Counted from the stretch's first letter, positions 43,290 through 53,844 are shown. The stretch: 64,000 nt of DNA from Allopusillimonas sp048270225 (GCA_048270225.1 JBLWTG010000005.1:186001-250000); one strand, 5' to 3'. Translations and numbers: made by a program. Notes: a model not told the origin generated them from the letters alone.

Positions 43290-43381
43290 AAGGCGGTTTC
43301 TAGGGGATAGTCCCGCTGTTCTGCCCGGACCACCATTGTCCTGGTTGGGCGGTGCGTCTGTTCACTGCAAACCGCCTTTTT
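43290..43381 (+). promoter_or_regulatory. Structured acpP-fabF spacer ending in a terminator-like stem
   Basis: AAGGCGGTTT (43290-43299) is perfectly complementary to AAACCGCCTT (43369-43378), followed at once by further T residues and then the fabF ribosome site (AGGAG at 43387). The intervening 69 nt hold an inner imperfect stem (GCCCGGACCA with TGGTTGGGC). The arrangement could be a terminator for acpP, an attenuator, or a processing site that separates abundant acpP mRNA from fabF. Confidence 0.45.
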
Positions 43382-43397
43382 CATTCAGGAGTCATCC

Positions 43398-44627
43398 GTG
43401 AAACGACGTGTCGTCATTACCGGCCTGGGTATTGTGTCGCCGGTCGGCAACGACCTGGACAGCGCATGGGACAATATCGTCAACGGGCGTTCGGGTATCG
43501 GCAGCATTACGCGCTTTGATACGTCCGCATTCAGTGCCCGTATAGCGGGTGAGGTAAAGGGGTTCGACGTAACCGAGTACATTTCCGCCAAGGAAGCCAA
43601 GCAGATGGATACATTTATCCATTACGGGCTGGCGGCAGGTGTGCAGGCGTGGCGCGATTCGGGGCTGGAAATCACCGGTGCCGACGCCGAGCGCTATGGC
43701 GTCATTCTGGGCTCGGGCATAGGCGGCTTGCCACGCATCGAAGAAACCCAGCGCGAATACATGGAGCGCGGCCCGCGCCGTATCTCTCCGTTTTTCGTCC
43801 CGGCCTCGCTGATCAATCTCATTTCCGGCCAGTTGTCCATTCTGCTGGGCCTCAAGGGTCCCAGCTACGCGGTGGTGTCAGCCTGCACGACAGGCCTGCA
43901 CTCCATCGGCGATGCGGCCCGCCTCATCGAATACGGCGATGCGGACGTCATGATCGCCGGCGGCGCCGAATCCACAGTGTCGCCGTTGGGCATGGGCGGC
44001 TTTGCGGCCATGCGCGCCCTTTCCACGCGCAACGATGATCCGACCACAGCTTCGCGTCCCTGGGACCGCGACCGCGATGGTTTTGTGCTCGGAGAAGGCG
44101 CCGGTGCACTGGTGCTCGAAGAATACGAGCATGCCCGCAAGCGCGGCGCACGTATCTATGGCGAGTTCGTGGGCTACGGCATGAGTTCCGATGCGCATCA
44201 CATCACGTCTCCCGATTGCGATGGTCCCCGTCGCGGCATGGTCAACGCGCTGCGCAGCGCGGGCATCAATCCGGACGAAGTGCAATACATCAATGCGCAC
44301 GGCACATCCACGCCGCTGGGCGACAAAAACGAAACCGAAGCGCTCAAGCTGGCTTTTGGCGATCACGCCCAAAAGCTGGTCGTCAATTCGACAAAATCGA
44401 TGACGGGGCATCTGCTGGGTGCGGCTGGCGGCATTGAGGCCGTCTTTACCACGATGGCCGTGTACAAGCAGGTTTCGCCGCCCACCATCAATATCTTCAA
44501 TCAGGATCCCGAGTGCGACCTTGACTACTGCGCCAACGAGGCGCGTGACATCAAGATCGATATTGCGCTGTCCAATTCCTTTGGGTTTGGCGGCACAAAC
44601 GGGTCCATGATTGTCCGAAGGATCTAG
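43398..44627 (+). CDS. fabF: 3-oxoacyl-ACP synthase II
   Basis: 409 residues. Chain-elongating condensing enzyme. Catalytic Cys163 (SACTTGLHS), His in NAHGTSTPLGD and His in MTGHLLGAAGG are present. The start is GTG at 43398 (MKRRVVITGLG) with AGGAG upstream. It is the last gene of the lipid cluster and is followed directly by the rpoE region. Confidence 0.98.
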   Translation: MKRRVVITGLGIVSPVGNDLDSAWDNIVNGRSGIGSITRFDTSAFSARIAGEVKGFDVTEYISAKEAKQMDTFIHYGLAAGVQAWRDSGLEITGADAERYGVILGSGIGGLPRIEETQREYMERGPRRISPFFVPASLINLISGQLSILLGLKGPSYAVVSACTTGLHSIGDAARLIEYGDADVMIAGGAESTVSPLGMGGFAAMRALSTRNDDPTTASRPWDRDRDGFVLGEGAGALVLEEYEHARKRGARIYGEFVGYGMSSDAHHITSPDCDGPRRGMVNALRSAGINPDEVQYINAHGTSTPLGDKNETEALKLAFGDHAQKLVVNSTKSMTGHLLGAAGGIEAVFTTMAVYKQVSPPTINIFNQDPECDLDYCANEARDIKIDIALSNSFGFGGTNGSMIVRRI

Positions 44628-45123
44628 GCTGGGAGTCCCCCTGCAGCCTCAGGCCGCGAGCCCGGCCTGCCTGGGCGGGCCAGGCTCTCAGGGCGTCCCT
44701 GCCCGGGGCCCGGTTTGCCTCGGGCCAGCCTTGCTCTCTTCTCGTCGGCCAGCGCCGGTCGGCCACGCTGGCCAGCGTTCCCGCCATTGCTGGACCGTCC
44801 GGCATACGCGCCGCCTCGCAGTGCTGCGCCGGCTGGGACGCAAACCATTTCCATTTACGGGTATATTGTCTCTGCATGAGTCAGGCCTCTGGGCGCTTGA
44901 TTCGGCTCAGACGGGCTTGTTGCGGCTTGTGCATGCCTGGCCGGCCCCGGCCTGGGTTACGCTCAGATTCCTGCCTGCGGAACCGGGCGGGTCGACGCCG
45001 GGCTATTGCGATCTGTCCGTCTGGAAGTGCAGCCTGTCCGGGCCTGCCTGGCGGCAATTGCGGCTGCAGGTGGCCAGGCAGGCGGCCATGCCGGAACGTG
45101 CCCTGAACAAGGAAACAGTATGA
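44611..45123 (+). CDS. Uncharacterised protein coupled to rpoE (possible YgfX-like C-terminus)
   Basis: Up to 170 residues. The ATGA overlap with rpoE (45120-45123) and the Trp-rich C-terminal half (ALDSAQTGLLRLVHAWPAPAW, LSGPAWRQLRLQVARQ) argue for a real gene; the pattern resembles the soluble part of YgfX/CptA proteins, which often sit near rpoE. However, the N-terminal part (residues 1-70) is Pro/Gly/Arg-rich without the two membrane helices expected of YgfX. The start is uncertain: TTG 44611, overlapping fabF, or GTG 44821 (100 residues); neither has a ribosome site. It could be degenerate. Confidence 0.45.
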   Translation: MSEGSRLGVPLQPQAASPACLGGPGSQGVPARGPVCLGPALLSSRRPAPVGHAGQRSRHCWTVRHTRRLAVLRRLGRKPFPFTGILSLHESGLWALDSAQTGLLRLVHAWPAPAWVTLRFLPAEPGGSTPGYCDLSVWKCSLSGPAWRQLRLQVARQAAMPERALNKETV

Positions 45124-45719
45124 GTGAACGCGATGTCGATGCCGAACTTGTTGTCCGCGTGCAGCGGGGCGACAAGCGTGCATTCGACCTGCTCGTTCTG
45201 AAGTATCAGCGCAAGATCATGCGCCTGCTGGCACGCATGATACGCGACCCGGGTGAGGTCGAGGATGTCGCCCAGGAGGCATTCATCAAGGCCTACAGGG
45301 CCCTGCCGCAGTTTCGCGGGGACAGCGCTTTCTATACCTGGCTGTACCGTATCGCCATCAACACGGCACGCAACTGGCAGTCGGCCAGCATGCGTCGGCC
45401 CGTGACGCTAAATGCGGTCGAAACCGATGATGGTGAAACTTTTAGCCAAATTGACAACCTAACCGACAATAGCACCCCGGAATCAATGGTGGCCAGCCGC
45501 GAAATCGTTGAAACGGTCAACGCCGCCATGAATGAATTACCGGAAGAACTGCGAACCGCTATTGTGTTGCGTGAGATCGAAGGTATGAGCTACGAAGACA
45601 TTGCCCAGAGCATGGGCTGCCCGATAGGCACCGTCCGCTCCCGGATTTTCCGGGCTCGCGAGGCGATTGCCGCGCAGCTGCGCCCGGTGCTGGGCAATGA
45701 GTCTGAACGTCGCTGGTAA
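45120..45719 (+). CDS. rpoE: Envelope-stress sigma factor RpoE (sigma-E)
   Basis: 199 residues, ECF group. Region 2 includes RKIMRLLARMIRDPGEVEDVAQEAFIKAYRALPQFRGDSAFYTWLYRIA (residues about 35-83) and region 4 has ELRTAIVLREIEGMSYEDIAQSMGCPIGTVRSRIFRARE. It directs the response to misfolded outer-membrane proteins. The start ATG has AAGGAAACAGT upstream. Anti-sigma factor rseA, co-regulator rseB and the mucD protease follow in the standard order. Confidence 0.97.
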   Translation: MSERDVDAELVVRVQRGDKRAFDLLVLKYQRKIMRLLARMIRDPGEVEDVAQEAFIKAYRALPQFRGDSAFYTWLYRIAINTARNWQSASMRRPVTLNAVETDDGETFSQIDNLTDNSTPESMVASREIVETVNAAMNELPEELRTAIVLREIEGMSYEDIAQSMGCPIGTVRSRIFRAREAIAAQLRPVLGNESERRW

Positions 45720-45729
45720 GGAGCCACGA

Positions 45730-46218
45730 ATGCAAGTCGCCGATCAATCAATGCATGACCAGGAGCAGGCCTCCTGGGAAGCTTCCGTTTCCACATGGAT
45801 AGACGGAGAGGGCGAGATACGCCCGGAAGAGCTGGACACGCCCTATGGGCGTCAGGTGTGGGATACCTACCATCTCATCGGCGACACACTGCGCAACGCC
45901 GATCTGGCCATCAAGCCGACTGATTTTTTCTATGCCCGCGTGTCCAAGGCCATTGATGCCGAACCCCATATCGTCGCGCCGCGTTTCGGTCGTCATGGCG
46001 CCCTGCGCATGAGCCTGTCGGGCCTGGCAGTGGCGGCAGCCGTCGCCTCCGTAGTGTGGGTGGCCATGCCTTATTTCTCTGAAGGCGAACACGGCGGCGA
46101 TGTCCAGGTAATGGCCAGCGCCGGCGAAGACGCAGGGTTGGGTGATTACCTTGAGGCGCATCGCGAAATCGTGGGCGCAAGCCCGGTGCGCCGCGCCTCT
46201 TTCGAGGTGTCCCGCTAA
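45730..46218 (+). CDS. rseA: Anti-sigma-E factor RseA
   Basis: 162 residues. The N-terminal cytoplasmic part binds sigma-E (WEASVSTWIDGEGEIRPEEL, VWDTYHLIGDTLRN). One membrane helix follows (about residues 98-116, LSGLAVAAAVASVVWVAMP), then a short periplasmic tail for RseB and protease sensing. AAGGAG precedes the ATG at 45730. The stop overlaps the rseB start (TAATG). Confidence 0.9.
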   Translation: MQVADQSMHDQEQASWEASVSTWIDGEGEIRPEELDTPYGRQVWDTYHLIGDTLRNADLAIKPTDFFYARVSKAIDAEPHIVAPRFGRHGALRMSLSGLAVAAAVASVVWVAMPYFSEGEHGGDVQVMASAGEDAGLGDYLEAHREIVGASPVRRASFEVSR

Positions 46219-47276
46219 TGCTCATGGTGTGCAGCGTATTGCCTTCTCACGGCTTCATGGCGCACAGGATGAAGCTCGGGCAGTTGTCGCGTTTTCTGCT
46301 AATGGCCGCACTGTGCGTCGCCGCCGCGCCGGCATCGGCCCAGGGCAGCGCATCCACCACGCCGGCTGCCACGCAGGCGGGCGTGGAGATACTGCACAAG
46401 CTGCAGGCGGCCGCGCGCACACTCGACTACAGCGGCATTTACACCTACCAGCAGGGCTCCGCACTGCAATCCTCGCGGATCGTGCATATTGTCGATGGTA
46501 CAGGCGAGCGCGAACGGATCGAACTGCTCGATGGCGATCCACGCGAGTTCATCCGCCACAACGATGTCACGCAATGCCTGATCCCTGAAAAAAAAGTGGT
46601 CATTCTCGAACATAAGCGCGGCGAGCGTTTCCCGGGGCTGCTCCTGGGTGAAGGCCAGAAAATCCCCGAATACTACGACATCAAGCCTGGTCGGGCGGGC
46701 TACCGCATTGCCGGACGCGAATGCTCCATGCTGGAGCTTGTGCCGCGCGACGCGCACCGCTATGGCTATCGCCTGTGCACCGATGCCACGACGCACCTGC
46801 TGCTCAAGGTGCAGGTCATGGGGCCGCACGGCGTGGTCGATCAGATATCGTTCAACAGCCTGGATATCGGCCCCAAGGTTGCGCCGGAGGCGCTCAATTC
46901 CAAGTGGGACACCAAAGGCTGGAAGATCATCGAGTCAGCCATGAAGCCGGTGGACCTGGCGCACGCAGGCTGGCGGATTCCTTTCCCGCCGGGCTATGCG
47001 CCCGTCATGCAGGTCACGCGCGCCATGAAGCGTGGCAAACAGGTCAACCAGTTGGTACTCACCGACGGTCTGGCTGCTGTATCCGTTTTTATCGAACCCC
47101 ATGGGTCGGGCAAAAGCCCTCCCTTTCTCAACGAGGCCGTCAGCACGGGCGCCATGAACATATTCCGGACGCGGATAGGCGATCACTGGTTAACGGCTCT
47201 GGGCGAGGTCCCCGCGCAAACATTGCGCGAGATTGCCGAGCGTACGCAGTATGTACCTTTGGCGCAGCATCAATAA
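46218..47276 (+). CDS. rseB: Sigma-E regulatory protein RseB (MucB)
   Basis: 352 residues. Periplasmic protein that shields RseA from site-1 cleavage until lipopolysaccharide or lipoprotein signals release it. A signal peptide (RFLLMAALCVAAAPASA-Q) is followed by the MucB/RseB lipoprotein-like domain (LDYSGIYTYQQGSALQSSRIVH, MLELVPRDAHRYGYRL) and the C-terminal domain (GWRIPFPPGYAPVMQVTR). The ATG at 46218 overlaps the rseA stop; MAHRM at 46257 is an alternative start that would shorten the signal region. Confidence 0.93.
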   Translation: MLMVCSVLPSHGFMAHRMKLGQLSRFLLMAALCVAAAPASAQGSASTTPAATQAGVEILHKLQAAARTLDYSGIYTYQQGSALQSSRIVHIVDGTGERERIELLDGDPREFIRHNDVTQCLIPEKKVVILEHKRGERFPGLLLGEGQKIPEYYDIKPGRAGYRIAGRECSMLELVPRDAHRYGYRLCTDATTHLLLKVQVMGPHGVVDQISFNSLDIGPKVAPEALNSKWDTKGWKIIESAMKPVDLAHAGWRIPFPPGYAPVMQVTRAMKRGKQVNQLVLTDGLAAVSVFIEPHGSGKSPPFLNEAVSTGAMNIFRTRIGDHWLTALGEVPAQTLREIAERTQYVPLAQHQ

Positions 47277-47300
47277 AAATCATTCACTAGGAGCATTGAT

Positions 47301-48797
47301 ATGCTTTCAGCTACATTAAAACGTTCAGCATTCAAGCGGCTGCTGGCTTGTGCGTCCGCCAGCCTGCTGGTTGCCTGCACAACGGTGGGCGCCGTTACGT
47401 CAACAGACGCCACGCCCGCGCCGACGCTGGCGGTACCCGATTTCACGCAGGTGGTAGCCAAGACCGAAAGTTCAGTGGTGAACATCCGCACGACCGAAGC
47501 GGTGCCAGTGCGCCCGCGCGTGGGCGGTCCCAACGGCTCCGACCCTTACGATATGTTCCGCTGGTTCTTTGGGCCGGACTTCATGCCTCCGGGCGCCGCT
47601 CCCAATCCCGGCCAGCGCAGCGCGCCGCCTTCCTCCGGAGAGGAGCGCACTGTGCCGCGCGGCGTGGGCTCGGGCTTTATCATTTCCGATGATGGCTACA
47701 TCATCACCAACAATCACGTCGTCACCAAATCCAACGGGATTTTCGTGACGCTGACCTCCGGCAAGGAGTACAAGGCCAAGGTCATCGGCACCGACAAGCG
47801 CACCGATATCGCGCTGATCAAGATCGATGCCAAGAACCTGACGCCGCTGCCTATCGGCGACTCCAAGATGCTCAAGAAAGGGCAGTGGGTGTTGGCCATC
47901 GGCTCGCCGTTCGGGCTGGATTCCACGGTCACCTCGGGCATTGTGAGCGCGATCAACCGTGACACCGGCGATTATCTGCCTTTTATTCAGACTGACGTTG
48001 CCGTCAACCCCGGCAATTCGGGCGGCCCGCTGATCGATCTGGCCGGACGCGCCGTGGGGGTCAATTCCCAGATTATTTCCCAGAGCGGCGGCTTCATGGG
48101 CATTTCGCTGGCCATTCCTATCGATGAAGCCATGCATGTGGTGCAGCAGCTCAAGGAACACGGCAAGGTCACCCGCGGCCGTATCGGTGTCCAGATCGGG
48201 CCTGTTTCCGAAGAGGTTGCCAAGGCAATAGGCCTGCAGGACGACAAAGGCGCCATGGTCAGCAATGTCGAGGCCGGCGGCCCGGCTGCCGCTGCTGGTA
48301 TCCGTCCAGGAGACGTCATCACCAAGTTCGACGGCAAGGACATCAAGCACATGACCGACTTGCCGCGCATTGTTGGGGCAACCAAGCCGGGTGCGTCGGT
48401 GTCCATGGAAGTCTGGCGCAAAGGCAAGACCGAGTCTCTGAACGTCAAGGTAGGCGAAATGCAGGCCTCTGACGCTACGGAGCAGGCCTCCGCTTCCAGC
48501 AGCGCACCCAAGCAGACAGCAGCCGATGCACTGGGCCTGAAGGTCGAGGCGGTTGATCCTGCTGCGGCAGCCAAGCTTAAGGTCGAAGGCGGCGTTCAGG
48601 TGGTCGAGGCGACAGGGCCGGCCGCCGATGCGGGACTTGAGGCGGGGGATGTCATTATCACCATCAATGACAAGGACATCAAAAACCCAGAGCAGTATGC
48701 CAAGATTGTTTCAGGTCTGAGCAAATCCCGCGCGGCAGCGTTGCTGGTTGTTCGCGGTGATCAGTCCCAGTGGGTTACCATTACACCGAAAAAATAA
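47301..48797 (+). CDS. mucD: DegP/MucD-type serine endoprotease, predicted lipoprotein
   Basis: 498 residues. HtrA-family envelope protease: His in YIITNNHVV, Asp in RTDIALIKID and Ser in VNPGNSGGPL form the triad, followed by two PDZ domains (about residues 285-370 and 410-498). It degrades misfolded envelope proteins as part of the sigma-E response. The N-terminus is unusual in ending with a lipobox, LLVAC at Cys26, followed by Thr-Thr rather than a normal type I site, so the mature protein may be lipid-anchored. A strong terminator follows. Confidence 0.95.
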   Translation: MLSATLKRSAFKRLLACASASLLVACTTVGAVTSTDATPAPTLAVPDFTQVVAKTESSVVNIRTTEAVPVRPRVGGPNGSDPYDMFRWFFGPDFMPPGAAPNPGQRSAPPSSGEERTVPRGVGSGFIISDDGYIITNNHVVTKSNGIFVTLTSGKEYKAKVIGTDKRTDIALIKIDAKNLTPLPIGDSKMLKKGQWVLAIGSPFGLDSTVTSGIVSAINRDTGDYLPFIQTDVAVNPGNSGGPLIDLAGRAVGVNSQIISQSGGFMGISLAIPIDEAMHVVQQLKEHGKVTRGRIGVQIGPVSEEVAKAIGLQDDKGAMVSNVEAGGPAAAAGIRPGDVITKFDGKDIKHMTDLPRIVGATKPGASVSMEVWRKGKTESLNVKVGEMQASDATEQASASSSAPKQTAADALGLKVEAVDPAAAAKLKVEGGVQVVEATGPAADAGLEAGDVIITINDKDIKNPEQYAKIVSGLSKSRAAALLVVRGDQSQWVTITPKK

Positions 48798-48831
48798 TCC
48801 GCAGAAACAGCTAAAATGGCATAAAGCAGAA

Positions 48832-48860
48832 GGGAGCGCCCTCGAGCGCTCCCTTTTTTT
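48832..48860 (+). terminator. Intrinsic terminator after mucD
   Basis: A perfect 8-bp stem GGGAGCGC (48832-48839) / GCGCTCCC (48846-48853) with loop CCTCGA is followed by T7. It closes the rpoE-rseA-rseB-mucD unit; lepA begins 52 bp further on. Confidence 0.9.
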
Positions 48861-48911
48861 GTTTCTGCTCTTCTGTATTTCCTCTTTATTTTCGGGTTTT
48901 TCGCCGTTTTT

Positions 48912-50705
<1,794 letters not shown>

Positions 50706-50732
50706 CTTGAACAACAACAAGGTGTCGCTGGT

Positions 50733-51620
50733 ATGAGCTGGGATTTTGCCCTGATTCTGTTCGTGTTGCTGGTTATTACCGGCGTGGTGTGGTGCCTGGA
50801 TTTTTTCTGGCTCAGGTCCCGGCGACGCGCCCGGGGTGCAGCCGCCATGGCCGCCACCGAGCCCGCGGTGGCGGGGCTGGGTCCGGCGGATGCCGATCGC
50901 ATCCGCCAGCAAGCCTATGACCAGGCCAGCAAGACGCCATGGTGGATTGAGTACTGTGTCAGCTTTTTTCCGGTGATTTTGTTTGTGTTCCTGCTGCGGT
51001 CGTTCGTGGTGGAGCCTTTCCGCATCCCCTCCGGCTCCATGCTGCCCACGCTCAAGGACGGCGACCTGATCCTGGTCAACAAGTTTCAGTACGGCATACG
51101 CCTGCCGGTGATTGACAAGAAAATCATCGACATCGGTACGCCTCACCGCGGCGATGTGATGGTGTTCCGCTATCCGGTGGATCCCAGCGTGGACTACATC
51201 AAGCGGGTGGTCGGCCTGCCGGGCGATGTTGTACAGTATCAGAACAAGGTTTTGTCGATCAATGGGCAAGAGGTCGCCCATGTTCGCGATGGCGATTATT
51301 TCGAACCGGACCGTGCTTCCTATGTGGGTCGCTATACCGAGCAACTGGGGTCGGTCTCGCACCGTATTCTGCTCAACAAGCAGGCGCCGCAGGATTACAT
51401 GCCGATTACCGACTACCCATACCGGAAAAATTGTGAGTATCTTGCAAACGGGGTACGCTGTACGGTACCGGCCGGCCACTATTTCATGATGGGCGATAAC
51501 CGTGACAATAGCCTGGACAGCCGGTACTGGGGCTTTGTGCCCGACCAGAACATCGTCGGCCGGGCGTTCTTTATCTGGATGAATTTCAGCGAGCCCAGCC
51601 GTATAGGCGGGTTCCAGTAA
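50733..51620 (+). CDS. lepB: Signal peptidase I
   Basis: 295 residues. It cleaves Sec and Tat signal peptides at the periplasmic face. Two membrane segments (residues about 5-26 and 73-90) precede the catalytic domain with Ser102 in PSGSMLPTL and the general base Lys157 in DYIKRVVGLPGD; the GDNRDNSLDSRYWG box lies near the C-terminus. The stop overlaps the rnc start (TAATG). Confidence 0.97.
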   Translation: MSWDFALILFVLLVITGVVWCLDFFWLRSRRRARGAAAMAATEPAVAGLGPADADRIRQQAYDQASKTPWWIEYCVSFFPVILFVFLLRSFVVEPFRIPSGSMLPTLKDGDLILVNKFQYGIRLPVIDKKIIDIGTPHRGDVMVFRYPVDPSVDYIKRVVGLPGDVVQYQNKVLSINGQEVAHVRDGDYFEPDRASYVGRYTEQLGSVSHRILLNKQAPQDYMPITDYPYRKNCEYLANGVRCTVPAGHYFMMGDNRDNSLDSRYWGFVPDQNIVGRAFFIWMNFSEPSRIGGFQ

Positions 51621-52378
51621 TGGTCAAACATGACTCCCTTCAGGCAGCACTGGGCTATACGTTCAGCGACAGTGCCCTGCTGGAGCAGGCGTTGACGCAT
51701 CGCAGTCATAGTGCGCGCCATAACGAGCGGCTCGAGTTCCTTGGCGACTCTGTGCTCAATTTTGTTGTGGCTGCCTTGCTGTACATGCGTTTTCCCAAAA
51801 TAGATGAAGGCGATCTGTCACGTCTGCGCGCCAATCTGGTCAAGCAGGCCTCGCTGGCCGATATCGCCGGTCGTCTCGACCTGTCGCAGCATCTGCGACT
51901 GGGCGAAGGCGAGCTCAAGAGCGGCGGCTTTCGCCGGCCATCCATTCTTGCGGACACAGTCGAGGCGATTTTCGGAGCGATTTTCCTGGATGGCGGGTTT
52001 GAGGCGGCGCAGAAAGCCATTGCAGGCCAATACAATCCCATCCTGGTCACGGTTGATCCCAAGACCCTGGGCAAGGACGCCAAAACGCTGCTGCAGGAGT
52101 TGCTGCAGGGCCGCAAGCTGGATCTGCCCTTGTATACCGTGCTGGCCACCCATGGCGCGGCGCACAACCAGACCTTCGATGTCGAGTGCCGGATTCCCAA
52201 GCTGGAGATCAGCGTGACCGCCGGCGGCGCGAGCCGACGCGCTGCGGAGCAGTCCGCCGCGCAAAAGGCCATTGCCGCCATCAAGACGCTGGCGCCCGCC
52301 AAAGGCGGACGCTCATCGCGTTCGCGCAAATCCGCGCAGCTCACCTTGCCGGTGGCAGTTGCTCAGGAGAACAAATAA
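51620..52378 (+). CDS. rnc: Ribonuclease III
   Basis: 252 residues. Double-strand RNA endonuclease that processes rRNA and some mRNAs. The RNase III signature ERLEFLGDSVLN (residues 37-48) and the second acidic box in ADTVEAIFGAIFLDGG are intact, and a C-terminal dsRNA-binding domain (TFDVECRIPKLEISVTAGGASRRAAEQSAA) is present. A basic Ser/Arg/Lys tail of about 25 residues extends beyond the usual end. One base separates it from era. Confidence 0.97.
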   Translation: MVKHDSLQAALGYTFSDSALLEQALTHRSHSARHNERLEFLGDSVLNFVVAALLYMRFPKIDEGDLSRLRANLVKQASLADIAGRLDLSQHLRLGEGELKSGGFRRPSILADTVEAIFGAIFLDGGFEAAQKAIAGQYNPILVTVDPKTLGKDAKTLLQELLQGRKLDLPLYTVLATHGAAHNQTFDVECRIPKLEISVTAGGASRRAAEQSAAQKAIAAIKTLAPAKGGRSSRSRKSAQLTLPVAVAQENK

Positions 52379-52379
52379 C

Positions 52380-53267
52380 ATGACAGACGCATTTCGCTGT
52401 GGCTTTGTGGCTGTCATCGGCCGCCCCAATGTCGGCAAGTCCACGCTGGTCAATGCCCTCATCGGGAGCAAGATTTCGATTGTGTCGCGCAAGGCGCAAA
52501 CCACGCGACATCGCATTCATGGTGTGTTGACGCGTGAGCAGGAGCAGTTCGTGTTTGTCGACACGCCAGGCTTCCAGACGCGCCATGGCGGCGCGATGAA
52601 CCGCATGATGAATCGCGTGGTGACGCAGGCGCTGGCCGATGTGGACGTCGTGGTGCATGTGGTGGAGGCCGGGAAGTGGTCGGCGGGCGATACGCAGTTG
52701 TTGCCCTTGCTGCCATCGCCCGAGAAAACCATACTCGTGGTCAACAAGGTAGATACGCTCAAGAACAAGAACGAGATGTTTGCCTATGTGGGCAAAATCA
52801 TGTCCCAGTACGCTTATTCGGCAGTGGTGCCGGTCAGCGCCTCGCGCGGTATTCAGCTTGAAAACCTCCTGACGGAAATCGGCACGCGCCTGCCGCAAGG
52901 CGAGCCCATGTTCGAGGCGGATACCCTGACAGACCGACCCATGCGCTTCATCGTGGCCGAAATCATACGCGAGAAGATTTTTCGCCTGGTGGGCGATGAG
53001 CTGCCGTATGGCTGCACCGTCGTTATCGAGCAATGGGAAGAAAACGAAAGCGGCGCGCGGGTTGCAGCCTGCGTCGTGATCGAGCGGGAATCCCATAAAC
53101 CCATTCTGCTGGGCACTGGCGGGGTACACATGAAGCGTATCGCCAGCGAGGCGCGCCAGGATATGGTCAAGCTGCTGGAAAAACCGGTTTTCCTGGATGT
53201 CTACATCAAGGTGCGCAAGGGCTGGTCTGATCGCGAGGGGGCCCTGCGCGAACTGGGCTATGAGTAA
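52380..53267 (+). CDS. era: GTPase Era
   Basis: 295 residues. Essential 30S assembly GTPase that binds 16S rRNA. G1 GRPNVGKST (residues 14-22), G3 DTPGF, G4 NKVD; the C-terminal KH domain has VIERESHKPILLGTGGVHMKRI (residues about 238-259). The ATG at 52380 is preceded by CAGGAG. The stop overlaps recO by 8 nt. Confidence 0.97.
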   Translation: MTDAFRCGFVAVIGRPNVGKSTLVNALIGSKISIVSRKAQTTRHRIHGVLTREQEQFVFVDTPGFQTRHGGAMNRMMNRVVTQALADVDVVVHVVEAGKWSAGDTQLLPLLPSPEKTILVVNKVDTLKNKNEMFAYVGKIMSQYAYSAVVPVSASRGIQLENLLTEIGTRLPQGEPMFEADTLTDRPMRFIVAEIIREKIFRLVGDELPYGCTVVIEQWEENESGARVAACVVIERESHKPILLGTGGVHMKRIASEARQDMVKLLEKPVFLDVYIKVRKGWSDREGALRELGYE

Positions 53268-53844
53268 ACGCGTACTGCGCGTACAGGATGCAGAAGGTTA
53301 TCTGCTGCATGCTGTCGCCTGGCGTGAAACCTCGCTGTTGATCCAGGTATTCACCCGGGAGCACGGCAATGTGGCATTGGTGGCCAAAGGCGCCAAGCGT
53401 CCACACTCCGTCCTCAGGCCTGTGCTGTCGGCATTCCAGCCCCTGATGCTGTCCTGGACAGGGGCGGGTGAAGTCAAGACGCTGACGCGGGCCGAGTGTG
53501 CCGGCATCCGGCCCCTGGCCGGGCGGGCCTATATGTCTGCCTGGTATATGAACGAGCTGTTGCTGCGCCTGCTGCCTCGTGAAGACGAGCATCCTGTTGT
53601 CTACGATGCCTATGACGCCGCACTTGGACGACTGGCCGGGGTTCTGCCTGTCGCCAGCGCGTTGCGGCGCTTCGAATGGGTGCTGCTCAATGAAACCGGT
53701 TATGGACTGGGAGACGAGCCCCCGGATTTTGACGACCCGCAGCAAGAGCCTGACTTGCGCCTATCGCTGCGCGAACGGCTCAATGAACTGCTTCAGCGTC
53801 CCTTGCAGACGCGCAAAGTCCTGATGGAGTTGCAGAAGTATTGA
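53260..53844 (+). CDS. recO: DNA repair protein RecO, shortened
   Basis: 194 residues. RecO loads RecA onto SSB-coated DNA with RecR. The N-terminal OB fold (VLHAVAWRETSLLIQVFTREHGNVALVAKGAKRP pattern, residues 14-48) and the middle (AYMSAWYMNELLLRLLPRED) are normal, and the end (RPLQTRKVLMELQKY) matches the usual RecO C-terminus. Between GYGLGDEPPDFDD and the final helix, however, about 45-50 residues normally present are missing, consistent with an in-frame deletion (family usually about 230-250 residues). It overlaps era by 8 nt, and the PIN gene by TTGA. Confidence 0.88.
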   Translation: MSKRVLRVQDAEGYLLHAVAWRETSLLIQVFTREHGNVALVAKGAKRPHSVLRPVLSAFQPLMLSWTGAGEVKTLTRAECAGIRPLAGRAYMSAWYMNELLLRLLPREDEHPVVYDAYDAALGRLAGVLPVASALRRFEWVLLNETGYGLGDEPPDFDDPQQEPDLRLSLRERLNELLQRPLQTRKVLMELQKY

